From: Stichopus chloronotus
Taxonomy: Eukaryota > Echinodermata > Holothuroidea > Aspidochirotida > Stichopodidae
Direction of reading: 5' to 3'
Assembly: GCA_021234535.1 (NCBI GenBank)
Contig: CM037835.1
Coordinates: forward strand, 1 to 64,000
DNA: 64,000 nt
The translations under genes and the position numbers were made by a program. Positions 35,155 through 46,989 of this stretch are shown here, one piece after another. The notes beneath the pieces are model-generated. The model was not told the DNA's origin and searched no databases. It saw only the letters and a list, made by a program, of their open reading frames with translations. How positions within the stretch are numbered: the first letter of the stretch is position 1; the number at the start of each line of letters is the position of its first letter.

Positions 35155-36505
35155 TAATAGGTATGTTAATTGTTTTGATTTTGACAGATGATACGGCACA
35201 TAAAACTAAGTGCAGAAGCACAGGTTGTGCTTAAAGGAGCATAGGTGGTTGTGAAATACATCTGACATAATTTTTTGCACTTTCTTCAAATCCAGCTGAG
35301 GCATATCTATTTAATAGATCTGTGGTAAAAAAATGATCTGCCAATGACTAATCCTGTTGGAAATTTTTTCATTTTTCTTATGCTGGTGCTAGCAGAGTCC
35401 TGGCAAACATTAACAACCTTCTACCAAACAATATTCCATGTTCAAACTAGAGGGAAGCAGAAAAGACATACTCATGTCCAGCTGCACCTTGTCACCTAGT
35501 GACCCAGATGACCATTGACATTCACATTGTACACATATACACACTGCACCCCTTGCTTCACCAATTCTAGTGCCACTGTGCCGCGGCATGCCTTCACCAA
35601 ACTGCGGACTAGGTCTTAGAGGGTGTGGTGTTAGAATTGGTGAAGCAAGGGGCAATTAACTGTAGTCACCTGTGAATACCCACACCAGTGAATGATTTCA
35701 CCAAAAACAATAGGATTTATCCTCTAATACGATACTGCCTCCCACATGTGATGTGAATCTGCTGCAGTTCTGGCTGTTTTATTGCATTTGCAGCAACATA
35801 ACCATATGCTAAATTCAGTAGACAATGTTGGTCAATGTGTAAGCTTTCAGAAGGGGAAAATTTTCATGAAATACCATGGATCCTTTGTTTTCTTATCCAC
35901 ATACCCCAGTTGAAAACTGCTATTTTTGTGATGATCATGGGTATATAGCATCCGAGGAATTCTAATCACTGGAGCAATGGATGCCTGTGGCACTAGTGAA
36001 AACAAACAGATTGCACAATGTATTCCTTAATAGCATATGTTTTTGGTTTATTTCAGGAGAATTTGAACGCAAACCCCTCTCCCTCCTCGACAGGCAATTA
36101 GTTTACTTAGGGGATATATTGGAAAGGAGCTGAAATTGTAGCTTTAGAAGTCAATCTACAAACTTAGCTACAATGGCCACCAATGGCCACCTGCACTGGC
36201 TACTTTTCATGACACATGACAGCACAACATATTTTCTGCACTACCTTTGATGAAAAGGACACAATTACTGTAAGGGTTCAGACATGTATGGACCTAGTAC
36301 CTACATAGAAAAATACACGAACATACAAGCACATGCACAAACCCTACTGTAATTGGAAATGTACTATAAGCCACAGTGTGACAATGTTCAAAATGTTTCA
36401 GGACAAATTTTAAGTTTGCACTGTAGCTAGAAAAGTGGCTCTCGTAAGATCTTGCGAAACTCGGAAACAATTCTGACATTTTAAAGATATTTGCACTCTA
36501 TGATG
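35155..36505. other. Intron 5 stretch, no gene; contains a 21-bp perfect inverted repeat
   Basis: Apart from the hairpin at 35549-35652, nothing is recognised. Confidence 0.5.
35549..35652. repeat. Stem-loop with perfect 21-bp arms
   Basis: CCCCTTGCTTCACCAATTCT plus A (35549-35569) is exactly complementary to 35632-35652, with a 62-base GC-richer loop containing CCGCGGCATG. No flanking duplication was recognised. Confidence 0.8.
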
Positions 36506-36506
36506 C

Positions 36507-36862
36507 CTTAAAGGGAAATAGGGCGTTTAGAATACACCAACATAATATACTAAAGAAAATAGACGTAATCACTGTTATACCATTCAGTCTCATCAATAAA
36601 CATCTACCGAAGCTTCATCTCCTCCAAAAAGTATGCATGTGAAGAGTAATGGAAGATGCATCATTTAAATTTTGAAAAGTTTGGGTGAACAAATTAGTGC
36701 TGAGCAACAAATAACTGAATTTCTATCTGTGAGGAGCTTATTTCTTGAAGAGAAGACTACTATCCTTAGTTATTTTGGATAATCTATCATTCTGCATCCA
36801 CAAACATTGGTTTCAAAAATATGGACGTCTTCTCTAAAACAAACGCCCTATTTCGCTTTAAG
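36507..36862. mobile_element. MITE-like element with TTAA borders (piggyBac-like)
   Basis: CTTAAAGGGAAATAGGGCGT (36507-) and its inverted partner ACGCCCTATTTCGCTTTAAG (-36862) form 22-bp ends with one mismatch. TTAA lies at both borders, as expected for piggyBac-type insertion. The 350-bp interior has no open frame of note. Confidence 0.72.
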
Positions 36863-37800
36863 TACTGACTAAAACCCAAGTCATCAATTCTAAATTTTAT
36901 TTAAATACCAAGTTTACAGTTTATCCAACACAGATGGCAAAATGATGAAAACTGGTTGTTTGTTTTAGTATCTGGAGTGGAAACCAAAATCATGTATCAA
37001 AGTAATATCAAAGGAAGCAGTGTTTCTGACTTGTCCAAGATTTATGAGAACTGTTTAAATCACTCAATAACAAAATCATATAATGTTGCCATGAAAGCCT
37101 TTGTGTATTGGCTGCAGTAATGGCTGTGTATATATGGCTGCATGTAAAAAGTAGATGTATGAATCCGAAATATTCAGAAATATGTTTCCTTTTATTTCTT
37201 CAACTTATCACCAGTGCCTTTCACATTCCTGTCTTGGCTTTTTAAAATAGCATTAGGATTCAAGCATGATGAACTGAAACAGCTAAAAATGGTGTTTTTT
37301 CTTTAAACAGACAATTCTCAATTACTCACTTTTGTCTATGTGCAAGACTTAAAATATCTCCTGCCATTTTACGAAATACTGCTTAAAAGAAATCTATGGA
37401 TTTGATGTTATTGATTGCTAACTGTGCAATGGGATCGACTTACTTTGAGGTAATATACCACACTTACCCTTTCTCTTAGTATGGTATGAAAAACAAGATT
37501 TTTAGCAGCTTCAGCTCAGCACAAATGAACTTCTTCTTTGAGATTGTATAGTGTAATGTTGACCGACTTCTCAACTGACCAGAGGAATGCTGAGTCTCAA
37601 TAAACAGTCAAAGAGTTGTTTTGCAGGTCTACTAAAACTTTGTTAAAAAAAATCTCTCTCCATTTCAAACATAGTTAAAATGACTGCATTTTGAGCCACA
37701 AGGAAAATAAAGAAAATAGAGAATATGAAAAAGGAATGGTAATAATAACAACTGCACTTCTGTGTGTACCCTATACAGTCAATACGACCTTGCTATTATC
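36863..37800. other. Intron 5 stretch, no gene
   Basis: Nothing recognised. Confidence 0.5.
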
Positions 37801-37804
37801 CTTA

Positions 37805-38130
37805 ATGTAGGAGACCGTCGAAGTCGCACCCTTGCGAGAGAGCAGTCCTGTCGCAACGTGCGAGTTCTGTGAAAGTCGCAACCCCTGCTAGCGAGTCGTC
37901 TTGTCTCAACGTGCGAATTCTGTGAAGGTCGCAACCCCTACGAGCGAGCCATCTTGTTGCAACGTGCGAGTTCTGTGAAGGTCGCAACCACCGCGAGCGA
38001 GCTGTTTTGTCGCACCGTGCGAGCTCTGTGAGAGTCGCAACCCCTGCGACAAATTGTATCCTCACACTAACGTGCGAGATCTGTTTCTGTGTCTTGGCGG
38101 TGTACTCGCAACGTGCGAAATCTGTTCTGT
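37805..38130 (-). repeat. 53-bp CpG-rich minisatellite
   Basis: Five to six degenerate copies of GCAACGTGCGAGTTCTGTGA plus GGTCGCAACCCCTGCGAGCG recur. The CGAG landmark falls at 37861, 37914 and 37967, a strict 53-base period. The 112-codon minus-strand open frame here (LARCD, VATRW phrases) is a product of the repeat. The GC and CpG content stands out from the AT-rich surroundings. Confidence 0.88.
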
Positions 38131-40225
38131 TCTGGGGCATCGATTATTGGGGTCTTCTTCCTTTACTGGCTGTACTGTGATCTTTTAGATTTCTTTTTCG
38201 GTGGAAGAGGTTCGGGGCTACAGCTTACAGTCGTTACTGGGCCTACTCAACGATGAAAGTCTGTGCTCCGAGTGTTTTATGCACATCGAGTTATATACTT
38301 CTTAAAAATTACGGCACCCTGCATTAAAGACTTATGGCAATAAAAACGTCATTCTTTTAAAATTAACTAGATTCATCCATTGTCGTCGTTAGTTTTCCTT
38401 AAAGTTGCTTTAGTTACAATGAATAACGTTATCCAACGTATACGACAATCTTTGCATTTTCAGTTATACCACTTTCTTAGGCAAACGAGACGGTACAATT
38501 TCTACTTTTCAACTACATAGATTCAGTACATTTAAATTTTATGAAGTACAAAAAAAAATGACTTTACATGACATTACAACCGTGCTAAAGTGTTCAACAG
38601 ACCCTCTTTCATGCCCGATTACATATGTATCACCTAGGGACATGACACCTGATACCCCTTGCCAGGCAGCTCAAGAAAGCCTGGACACTGTATTGACACA
38701 CCTGAGTTACTTTAGGAGAATGATGTTTAATTGACCATCTGGATTATCACAGCATGAGGTGATAAAACTGACCTAAGGCAATGAAAATGTGCAACAGTTG
38801 AACCTCAGTAGAACAAAAGAAGAGAGAGGTTGAAGTGAATCCCATTTTAACGTACGAGTAACGGCATGACCTCACAACTTTACTCCGCACAATCCGTACA
38901 CAAAATTTCTCCAAATCCAAGGAAAAATACACAACTAATGTTAATCACAGATAACGACGCCCAGTAATGTACTGATTTCCTAAGTCTACACGTGTAACTG
39001 GCCCTCTCTATCTTGAACTCTCTGCAACCTTTTCTCGCACATTTTGGTTTTGTACAACTTCATTTTCCCCTTCCTGTCAATCACAGGCTAAAATTCTACT
39101 TTTTCAGCTTCTAGGCCACGCCCAACCACCATCCTTACTCAAGAAAATTCAAAGAGATACGTTGGAGGAGTTTGGGCTACTATCTAACATTGACCAATCA
39201 CCATCATTTACTTCCAACCTGTCCAACACGTGGTTCTAAAAAATAAGTTTTTGCCTTCTCCAAAGAAGGCCGTCTGACTAGCTTCTGCAGTAGCAGAAGC
39301 GCCTATCAAAGAAGGGTTAAACAAACGTGCGTAGAGCAGAAACAATAGCTGAGTCTTGTTTTGGAAAAAAAAAAGTCCTTGGAGAAGAGCGGTACCCTGT
39401 TACAAGAAAACGATCATGGTAAAACATGAAACGACAATTGTGCAAAGAAGGAATCAACATTAGCTACGGAAGAGGGTAAATCAATCTGTTCTTTGCAACA
39501 CCGAATTTCTGTTACACCAGGCATGCTTTCTGCCCACGTATTTAACAGTATGGGCTCCATTTCTTTTATCCATTTGTCTGACATGATTATTTATTATTAT
39601 TCATTATTGGTCTGGTTGCGCACCAAGCAAGCAACTGTCAGTTCGTAGTGATAGCTACAACAGAGCATTTTCAGTTGGGGCAACCACTCACAAACTGACT
39701 AAAATCGATAGAACTGTAGTCGTATGGCAGATCACGCCACCGTGACTTTTATCTGACACAATGTTGTGTCTTGTTGGGTTGTGGTAGTCGGTGTGTAACC
39801 TGGGCTTAAAGTGAGGAACTTCAGTTGTGACTTGATGCCAATAAGTAGGCTGTTATGAGAGTCTGTGATAAAGTAAGAATGTATGGATATTGGTAGGTTC
39901 TGTAGTTTTGCAAGCATGGCAAGTATTCATAAAGTGGAAATCAGCAACTTGAGTATAAATCTTTGCTACTAGTAATGACACAAGTACGTGATCAAACTAC
40001 AATGAAACATTACCATATGCACTTTACAATCATCTCATCACAAATCTTTCTTTTCTGTTGTGAAATTGTCCATAAGTTTTTATAGCAGCTTTGTGATGTC
40101 AGGAGATTGCTAAATAGTTTGGAATGAGAGGCAATTATACTAGAAAATGTGGTTATGAAAATTGCAACCACTTACTGTCCATGATTGTTCCTGTGCCAGG
40201 TTGTTATGTTTGTTGACTGATCTCA
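38131..40225. other. Intron 5 stretch, no gene
   Basis: Short chance frames only; no repeat recognised. Confidence 0.45.
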
Positions 40226-40229
40226 TACT

Positions 40230-41640
40230 TATTGTGTGGACTGGTCATACTGAGTGGATCCCTATCATTCTTGATGGAGGTCAAAGGTCATTTGAGGTCA
40301 CCATAGGTCAAATTGTGAAAATCTTGTAAACACAATATCACGAGAAGGGTAAAGTTGGCTGACCTGATACTTTGTTTGGATTGGTCATTTATTTGTTTCT
40401 TCATAACATATATACAAAATTTACAGTAATTATACAAGATGTGACATTAATTATTAAAAATTATGTTACAAAAGGAAGTAATCTGAAAAAAATCCTTTGT
40501 AGGCTTGTTGTTCATGTGGGCAGATTACTCCTAAGAAGAGAAGCAAGTGAAAAAAAATATAAATATATAATGACAAAAAGAGAAGCAAACAGTATAAGGA
40601 AATAAACATAGGATGTACACATATATATCAAAGTACAATTTCAAAGTTATTATATTGTTAAATTTATGCAATGCTTAATATACTTTTTCTTAAAGTATGA
40701 GATGGTAGTACAGGCTTGAATTTCTTTGGGAATGGCATTTGAAGTAGATGCTCAAACACATAAATTTTGTTTCAGGAAACTAGAGTGAAAATGGGGTATG
40801 CGGGGGCATGTAGAATCTCTTGCGTTTTAATTGTGGGTGTCATAGTTACAGGAGAAGAAGTCTGTGAAGTATGCTGGAGCAAAAGAATGAACAACACGGA
40901 AAGCAAAGTGGGCTTCTTGAACGTGGATTAGGCTGGTAAATTTCAGAAGACAATGAAGGAAAACAAATTACTAGTGTGGTCGCAATAGTTCAAAGAGCAA
41001 ATGTGTCGGACTGTCTTCTTTTGAAGTATAATTAGCCTCTTAAGGTGTGTCTTACTTGTTCCTGACCAGACTGACAGGCAATATGACAATGTGAGGTGGG
41101 ATTGGATAAGTGTAATGTAAATGGGGCGAGGTGTCTTCCTTGGTGGGTAATGCTTGAGTTTAGACAGTAAACCTGTACTTCATGCAACTTTAATACTTAC
41201 AGAGTCATTCAGAGTGATCCCTATTGTATTTAGTGGAGGTCAAAGGTCAATCGGGGTACCTTTATGTCAGATTGTGGAAACATGGTAAACATGATATCTC
41301 AAGAAGGTTAAGCTTGACTGACCTCATACTTGACATATGGGTTGCTCATACTGAAAAAATGATCCTCATTTTTTGGTGGAGGTCAAAGGTCACCAGAGGT
41401 CAAATTGTGAAAACATTGTTAAAACAATATCACCTGAACAGTAAACTTGCCTGATCTTATACGTGTAGCATTGGTTGGCCATGCAAAGTAGTTGATCTGT
41501 ATTGTTTAAGTGGAAGTCAAGGTCATTTGAGGTCAATTGGTGTCAATCAGTGAAAACTTTGTAGGAACAATATCTCCAGAAAGGTAATCTTGACTGATAT
41601 CATACTCTGAGTGTTGGTTGGCCATACTGTGCTGTGTGCC
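40230..41640 (+). repeat. Satellite family 1, two blocks interrupted by other sequence
   Basis: Units occur at 40230-40390 and 41190-41640 (GGAGGTCAAAGGTCATTTGA, AACACAATATCACGAGAAGG). The ~800 bases between them (40390-41190) are unrelated and may be an insertion, but no ends were found. AGGTCAAAGGTCA occurs near 40277, 41238 and 41381. Confidence 0.8.
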
Positions 41641-41803
41641 AGGGGCTTCTAATTCCAGTGTTCGACTTCAAAATTGTCACTGGAAAGTCTGTCAGGCTCC
41701 TGACATTGACAGATGTACTGTAGTAAAATGCTTCTATTACTTTATGGGGCAAACATCAATCACAAATGATTCCTGCCTCATGAAAACTTTTTAAGCCAAG
41801 ATA

Positions 41804-42049
41804 ATGCTGTTTACCCCTTCTTGTAAGTGGCATGTTCTGCAAGACTCTTACCAGCTTGTTTCTATTTGTGCGCATTTGGAGAGTTCTACTGTTACAATGG
41901 GGATTTACGTATTAATATCCCCTCCTGTCGTGGAATTTGAGAAGATTAGAAGCCAGTCCGATTTAATATTTCTCAGAGAACAATGTCAAAATAGTGCCAT
42001 TGACATATTGTGTAAAAAGATCGAAGAAGCAACGTTGCCTCAGTAAGTG
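41804..42049 (+). other. Unassigned open frame ending at a good donor
   Basis: An 80-codon frame ends KIRSQSDLIFLREQCQNSA then IDILCKKIEEATLPQ, and contains a strong donor-like CCTCA/GTAAGTG near 42041. It lies between the two halves of M1 of the channel gene, whose exons 5 and 6 already join perfectly, so it is not needed there. It may be a fragment of another gene or a mobile element. Confidence 0.2.
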
Positions 42050-43190
42050 GGTGACACTAGCTTGGATGCAACGTCCCTTTGAACAGGCTAACAAATAGTG
42101 CTGTTACCTTACCAAATTTCTTCATAGACAAAAAATAGTTTGAAGTGTCATGTGAAGAATGTATTTTTAGGAGATTTTTGATCCCTTGCATTGTGGGTTT
42201 GTTTGGAAACTATTTCTAAACTAAACTAAACTCTAAGCTAAACTCTTTTATAGATCTCAAGTTGTAACAAACCATCTTATTGACCATTATTACACTACAT
42301 AAAACCTATACCTACTTGGCAATCAAGGAACATATGAGTTACCACAATTACCAAGTAGTTAACGTAAAACATTTGCATAATGATTCATGATTCCAGACAT
42401 TTCCATACAGTTTGCTTTCTTGACGTGTTAAACAAATGCCAGAAGATCGCTGTCTACTCTACTTAGTGCTTGCAGTCATGTTGAATGAAACCTTAATTTC
42501 CTTAAACTTTAATTCACTTATTCTCAATCTCCGGTACTTTTAATTTAAGTAGACAATTCAATAAACCTCTTTCTTATATGGAGCTGGTTACAGGATATTA
42601 GATTTCCCAAAGACTGTGTGAAAGAGGTTACACGAAGGATGTGGAACTATTTGAATTCAAAGTCGAGCTACTGAAATGTTAGAGGTCCTTTTTCCATGCT
42701 GTGACAAAACATTCCATGAATTGATCCAATGAGAGGAATTAACATTGTGCATTTTATGTCTAGGAGTGGATAAATTAGCATTAAGGTTAGGGCATTTATT
42801 GTGCAAGAGGTGGGTTTCTACCACAATGGCTTCATTCACCCGTCGAATGTTGAAACACTCTCTGCGTTCTTTTTCCAGACAACTACGATGGGTAACGCCC
42901 ACTGTAAAGCCCCTTCAACTTTTTCAATAACCCCTTCTGCCTCTTACCTGTGCAACTCTTCTTTATCTTTGTCTCTTACTGCAAATGGCAATCGGCGTAA
43001 GTTTTGTTGTAACGGTTTTGCACCAGGAATAAGTAAACTTTGCTACTGCTGAAAGCATGGGTATTGAAAGGGACACAGAAATCACCTCTAAATTTCCAAC
43101 ACTATTCAGTGACCAACTGGGTGAAATTAACTGATACCAAGGAGATGTTGAAGGACAGATGACACACGATCCCCAGTGTGCTGTTTTATG
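42050..43190. other. Intron 5 stretch, no supported gene
   Basis: Overlapping open frames on both strands at 42657-43052 have no family match I recognise. Confidence 0.4.
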
Positions 43191-43194
43191 TCAC

Positions 43195-43822
43195 TTAAAA
43201 GGGAAATCAGGGTTTATTTTTACAATTTATGTCACTAAAATTCCCCACAGGTATCAGACAATGAGTTATAACTAACGAATATGATCAAGATTATCTCAAA
43301 ACATGTGGACAATTTCGAGAAACGAGTCAAATTTGCAAAAAATTGGTGAAGAACTCTGAAAGTCTGTAACATCCATATTCATTGATCAAATATGAATATT
43401 CAGTACTATCACCTTTTCAAGGTATAAGGAGGTGTGACTAAACAGTTTCATACGTAGCCTACGTGTGCTGTATGCATCCTCAACTATCCCTAAACTCTTT
43501 TTGACTTAGCATTGCGCAATGCACTAACAGCGTGGGAACCATAAACATTGGGTTATGTTTATTCATATAACTCCATCTCAGTCTTACGCTGTGATTGGTC
43601 AATGGTATAAAGGAGGCTGTCTTGTCTTGTACATGTCTTGTTTATTTTTTGTACCAGAGAAATATTAAGAGTTCTCATTCAACAGTAATTAACGCAATAA
43701 TTACCATTTCTTCTGCCTTCAAATACCTCCCCAACGTCTCTATATTTCGGTGAACAATCAGTTTAGAAAGAAAAATCAACTAAAGGTCAATTTTCTCAGT
43801 CAAACCCTGATTTCCCCTTTAA
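43195..43822. mobile_element. MITE-like element with TTAA borders, 628 bp
   Basis: Left end TTAAAAGGGAAATCAGGGTT (43195-) and right end AACCCTGATTTCCCCTTTAA (-43822) are inverted partners bordered by TTAA. The first bases resemble those of the 36507 element. The interior carries ATTGGTCAATGGTATAAAGG (about 43595-43615), an inverted CCAAT box next to a TATA-like box, with no open frame after it. Confidence 0.7.
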
Positions 43823-43847
43823 GGTCACCAAAGTATTACCTGCTCAA

Positions 43848-44260
43848 ACAGGATCTAGCGGTGATGTCACTATTGCCACTTCTAACAGTTACATTGTTGC
43901 CAGCTCTAAGAGTGATGCTACTGTCAGCCCAAATAATATTGCCAGCTCCAACAGTGATATACTGTTTCCAGCTCTAACAGCGATACTATTGCCAACTCTA
44001 CAGTACCATACAATAACATTGCCAGTTTAACAGTGATACAGTACTACTGCCAGGGCTAATAATGCCAGCTCTTACAGGGGCACTATTACCAGTTGTAACT
44101 TATGATAACATTGCTAGCTTAACAGTGATGGTGTTTCCAGCTCTGAAATTGATACTATATCGCCAACTCTAACACAGTGATATTATTACCTGCAGTTCTG
44201 ATACTATTGTTAGCTCTAACAGTGATACTATACTGCAAGTTACAATGATGATGCTGCTAC
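43848..44260 (+). repeat. Minisatellite GCCAGCTCTAACAGTGATAC
   Basis: Irregular repeats of GCCAGCTCTAACAGTGATAC plus TATT, about 27-45 bases apart, decay towards 44260. Local open frames are repeat-driven. Confidence 0.8.
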
Positions 44261-45148
44261 CAACTATGACCTTGTTATACTGCTGTCTACTGTAAACCCT
44301 GATACTCTGCCTTCAATAGTCATTTTACTGTGGTGATATCAATTTCCTGGAGCCATTTTACTGTTTTCCACTTGGCCCATATTTACATATGTTGTCATAT
44401 AGAGTCTTGATTTTTAATGCCAGCTTTATTAGCTAAGGTTGATCAACATATCAACAATTTTGCATCAAAAGGTTTGCTTCACACTTGGGTTTGGAGTTTT
44501 GTATACCTTTATATGTTTTGGATAGAAGAAATTTATAGTGTTTTCATCGAATCCTAACTATCACAAAGTGGTAATCTTTGTCATAGTCATCGCGTACTTG
44601 ACCAAATCAGCTGTATGTTAACATTAGTATTTCCACCGTACAGTGCCTACTGTCATTTGTGTGGAGGGATCACCTGCACCTACCATTAATAGGACCACAG
44701 ATTTCCTTTACGAAAAAGACTAAAATTGCATTTGGAGCTATTAACTGTCTTTAAAAGCAAATTTCATAGTGTATTCACACATCAATTGTGTTAAAGTTGT
44801 ATTTCACTTTATAAAGGAACCAGGTAGTAATTTTGGATTCCGGTGGTAAATTACTGTGTGTGTACCCTCATTACCTCTCATTCTCCCTTCACAAGATCTG
44901 GAAAAATTAAGGATCCAATTTTCTATTGCCATTGTTCACTGGAAGCAAGTGTGCCATTCATTTAGTTGCCAGAGCTCTGTGACCACTTCCTCTGACTTTC
45001 TGCAGATTATGGATGAGAAAAAAATGGTATTGTTCTTTAGCCTTGCAGATAATTAAATATCTCCATTTGGAGAATTCATTGTTTCCTTGTGTCACATATC
45101 TTTTTGTTCTGTTTACATCATTCACATTTTTTTTCTCCTTTTATTCAG
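44261..45148. other. Intron 5 end, no gene
   Basis: AT-rich; ends with a long T/C-rich tract and the TTATTCAG acceptor of exon 6. Confidence 0.55.
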
Positions 45149-45304
45149 TTCCTTATCCTTGGCTTAAGTTTTACATCCTTCTCGGTGGAAGCATCTGCTC
45201 CAGCTGACCGGCTCAGTGTTACAGTCACATTACTTCTCACAGCTGTGGCTTTCAAGTTTGTGGTGTCATCCAACTTACCAACAATTTCATATTTGACGCT
45301 TTTG
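45149..45304 (+). CDS. Channel exon 6: end of M1, M2 pore helix, M2-M3 loop
   Basis: 156 bases, 52 codons, phase 0 at both ends (acceptor TTATTCAG, donor CTTTTG/GTATGC). It encodes FLILGLSFTSFSVEASAPAD, then RLSVTVTLLLTAVAFKFVVS, then SNLPTISYLTLL. Arg269 is the pore 0' residue, with Asp268 at -1', Ser at 2', Thr at 6', Leu at 9', Ala at 13' and Phe at 16'. SNLP-x-x-SYLT is the M2-M3 loop. This pattern is close to bacterial ELIC. An acidic -1' suggests cation selectivity by analogy. Lys at 15' is unusual. Confidence 0.95.
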
Positions 45305-45499
45305 GTATGCACTTTTGTTGTAACATAGATCTTTCTTGCTTTTTGGTATTTGACTCTATTAGAGTGAGACTCAGTAAAATTCATCATTTTATTGCAATTA
45401 GCAATTTACAAATACTTTAGATAATGTCAAAGAATTAATGTAGACCTACTACTAAAGATTGCTAATTGGGATACATGGTTAAGTGCAAATAACTTTACA

Positions 45500-45605
45500 T
45501 GGTGCACTTCAGAGGTCATGTGACATGAAAATGACACTTTTGAGTATTGGGTGCTGTAAGCATTGAAAATGTTGAAAATAGCCACAAATTTCATCCAAAT
45601 CATCA
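45500..45605 (+). repeat. Dispersed repeat paired with 11930-12045
   Basis: GACATGAAAATGACACTTTT and GCATTGAAAATGTTGAAAA match the copy at 11930-12045. It lies in intron 6. Confidence 0.5.
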
Positions 45606-46325
45606 AGGATTGACAAATTTGCATGCAAATTATAGTGTCTCACGGCTGTGTCATGAATAAACATTGGCTAAGTCTTCCAATTTGTGACATCAAAAGGTGG
45701 ACTCCCATGATATGTCTTATGTTAATCTTTTGCTTATATAACCTCTATTTCAAAAACATTTGAGAATTTTATATGTTCCAAGGGCTTTATTTTGGAAGCA
45801 TGTATTTTTTCCATGAAAAATATTGATATCACTTACTAATGTGAAACTCAGTAATTAAGTAATTAAAAGGCAAAATATATAGGTTTAACAAAAGAAATAC
45901 TGACACTGTGCAACAGTCCACTTCACCTGTTTTGCATTTTTCTCAAATTATGAAAAGTTGTATCTCAAAAACGATTAAAGATATTAAACAAAATTCCAAC
46001 TGATTTTAACTCAGGATTTTACTTTGCAACTTTTGCATGAAGGGTGCTATTTTCTGGAAACATGTCACACAATCTTTAAGGAGTACATGTCATTGTGACC
46101 AAGAAAAAAAAACTGCAGAATCCTAACTTTTTCATCTATATGAACGAAGATTTCTGAGGGTTAGTATACTATCTTACTTGTGACCCAACTAATTGGATGT
46201 TCTTTTATACTGTTAGAGAACAAAGTTTTGTAACAGTGTGTAAATACCCTGTCTCCAAATTAAATATTATTGTATTGCTCTCAATGTTCTTCTCAGGCTT
46301 TTGAATGTTTTCTTTTTCTTTGTAG
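45606..46325. other. Intron 6 remainder, no gene
   Basis: AT-rich; ends TTTTTCTTTGTAG. Confidence 0.6.
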
Positions 46326-46502
46326 GATAAGTATGTGTTGTGGAGTTTGATCTTCCAATGTTTAATGGTAGTTCAGAATGCTCTGGCTGTAGTATTCTAT
46401 CATCATAACTTTTCTGATGTCTTTGACTACATCTCCATGGGCACCTTAGGAGGTCTTGTTGTCATAGGAAATGTTGTTTTCATCTTTGCTGGCATTGTCA
46501 AA
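46326..46502 (+). CDS. Channel exon 7: M3, short loop and M4
   Basis: 177 bases, 59 codons, phase 0 at both ends (acceptor TTTGTAG, donor GTCAAA/GTAAGT). It encodes DKYVLWSLIFQCLMVVQNAL, AVVFYHHNFSDVFDYISMGT and LGGLVVIGNVVFIFAGIVK. M3 is about residues 303-324, M4 about 337-358. The M3-M4 loop is only about a dozen residues. Classical metazoan Cys-loop receptors have a long cytoplasmic loop there, whereas bacterial channels have a short one. Confidence 0.93.
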
Positions 46503-46618
46503 GTAAGTGAAGTGAGCTGTATGTAAATGTACGCTATGCACCTTTCTTTGTCATCAATTATGAAGTTATCTGCAAACAGTGCATATATTATTTACCCAAA
46601 TGACAACATTTTCATGTA

Positions 46619-46745
46619 CTAGCTATAATGCATGATGGTGATGTATTTTTCATGTATATACAATTTTGGTTTCGATGATAAGAGAAACCTATGCAGTCAT
46701 GATGGCATGTGTGTATGTGTGTGTGTGTTCACTTTCGGACAGTGC
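46619..46745 (+). repeat. Satellite-1 element head, isolated
   Basis: ATTTTGGTTTCGATGATAAG plus a TG microsatellite matches the heads at 22097 and 58245, but the following sequence is unrelated to satellite 1 until 46990. Confidence 0.65.
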
Positions 46746-46985
46746 TTTAGTGGATCGCAGTCACTGAGGGCAGGCCTTGAAGGTCTGTTCTCTCTCACAC
46801 ACAGCTTGAAACTTGTGAAGCTGCCAGAAAATTCCATCGCTGCGTGGGTGTCTCTCAAATTAATACCATAGGCCCTCTGCTGCTGGCAATCCCACATGAT
46901 AATATCTTGCGAAAAGAGGAATCCCAGTCAGTTCCTCGCCAGGATGTTCCTCCTGTCCTGGTAAGGAAATGAATGTGAGTGTGTT
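46746..46985. other. Intron 7 stretch, no gene
   Basis: Chance open frames only. Confidence 0.5.
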
Positions 46986-46989
46986 GTGT

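Noticed and set aside
37802..38140. 112-codon minus-strand frame with repeated LARCD and VATRW phrases
   Set aside because: It coincides exactly with a 53-bp minisatellite; codon pattern follows the repeat and no domain is visible.
41804..42049. Extra channel exon between M1 and M2
   Set aside because: Exons 5 and 6 join in phase to give an intact M1, and this frame would insert unrelated polar sequence.
42657..43052. Overlapping basic open frames on both strands as a gene
   Set aside because: No family similarity recognised, no splice sites in agreement, and both strands equally open.
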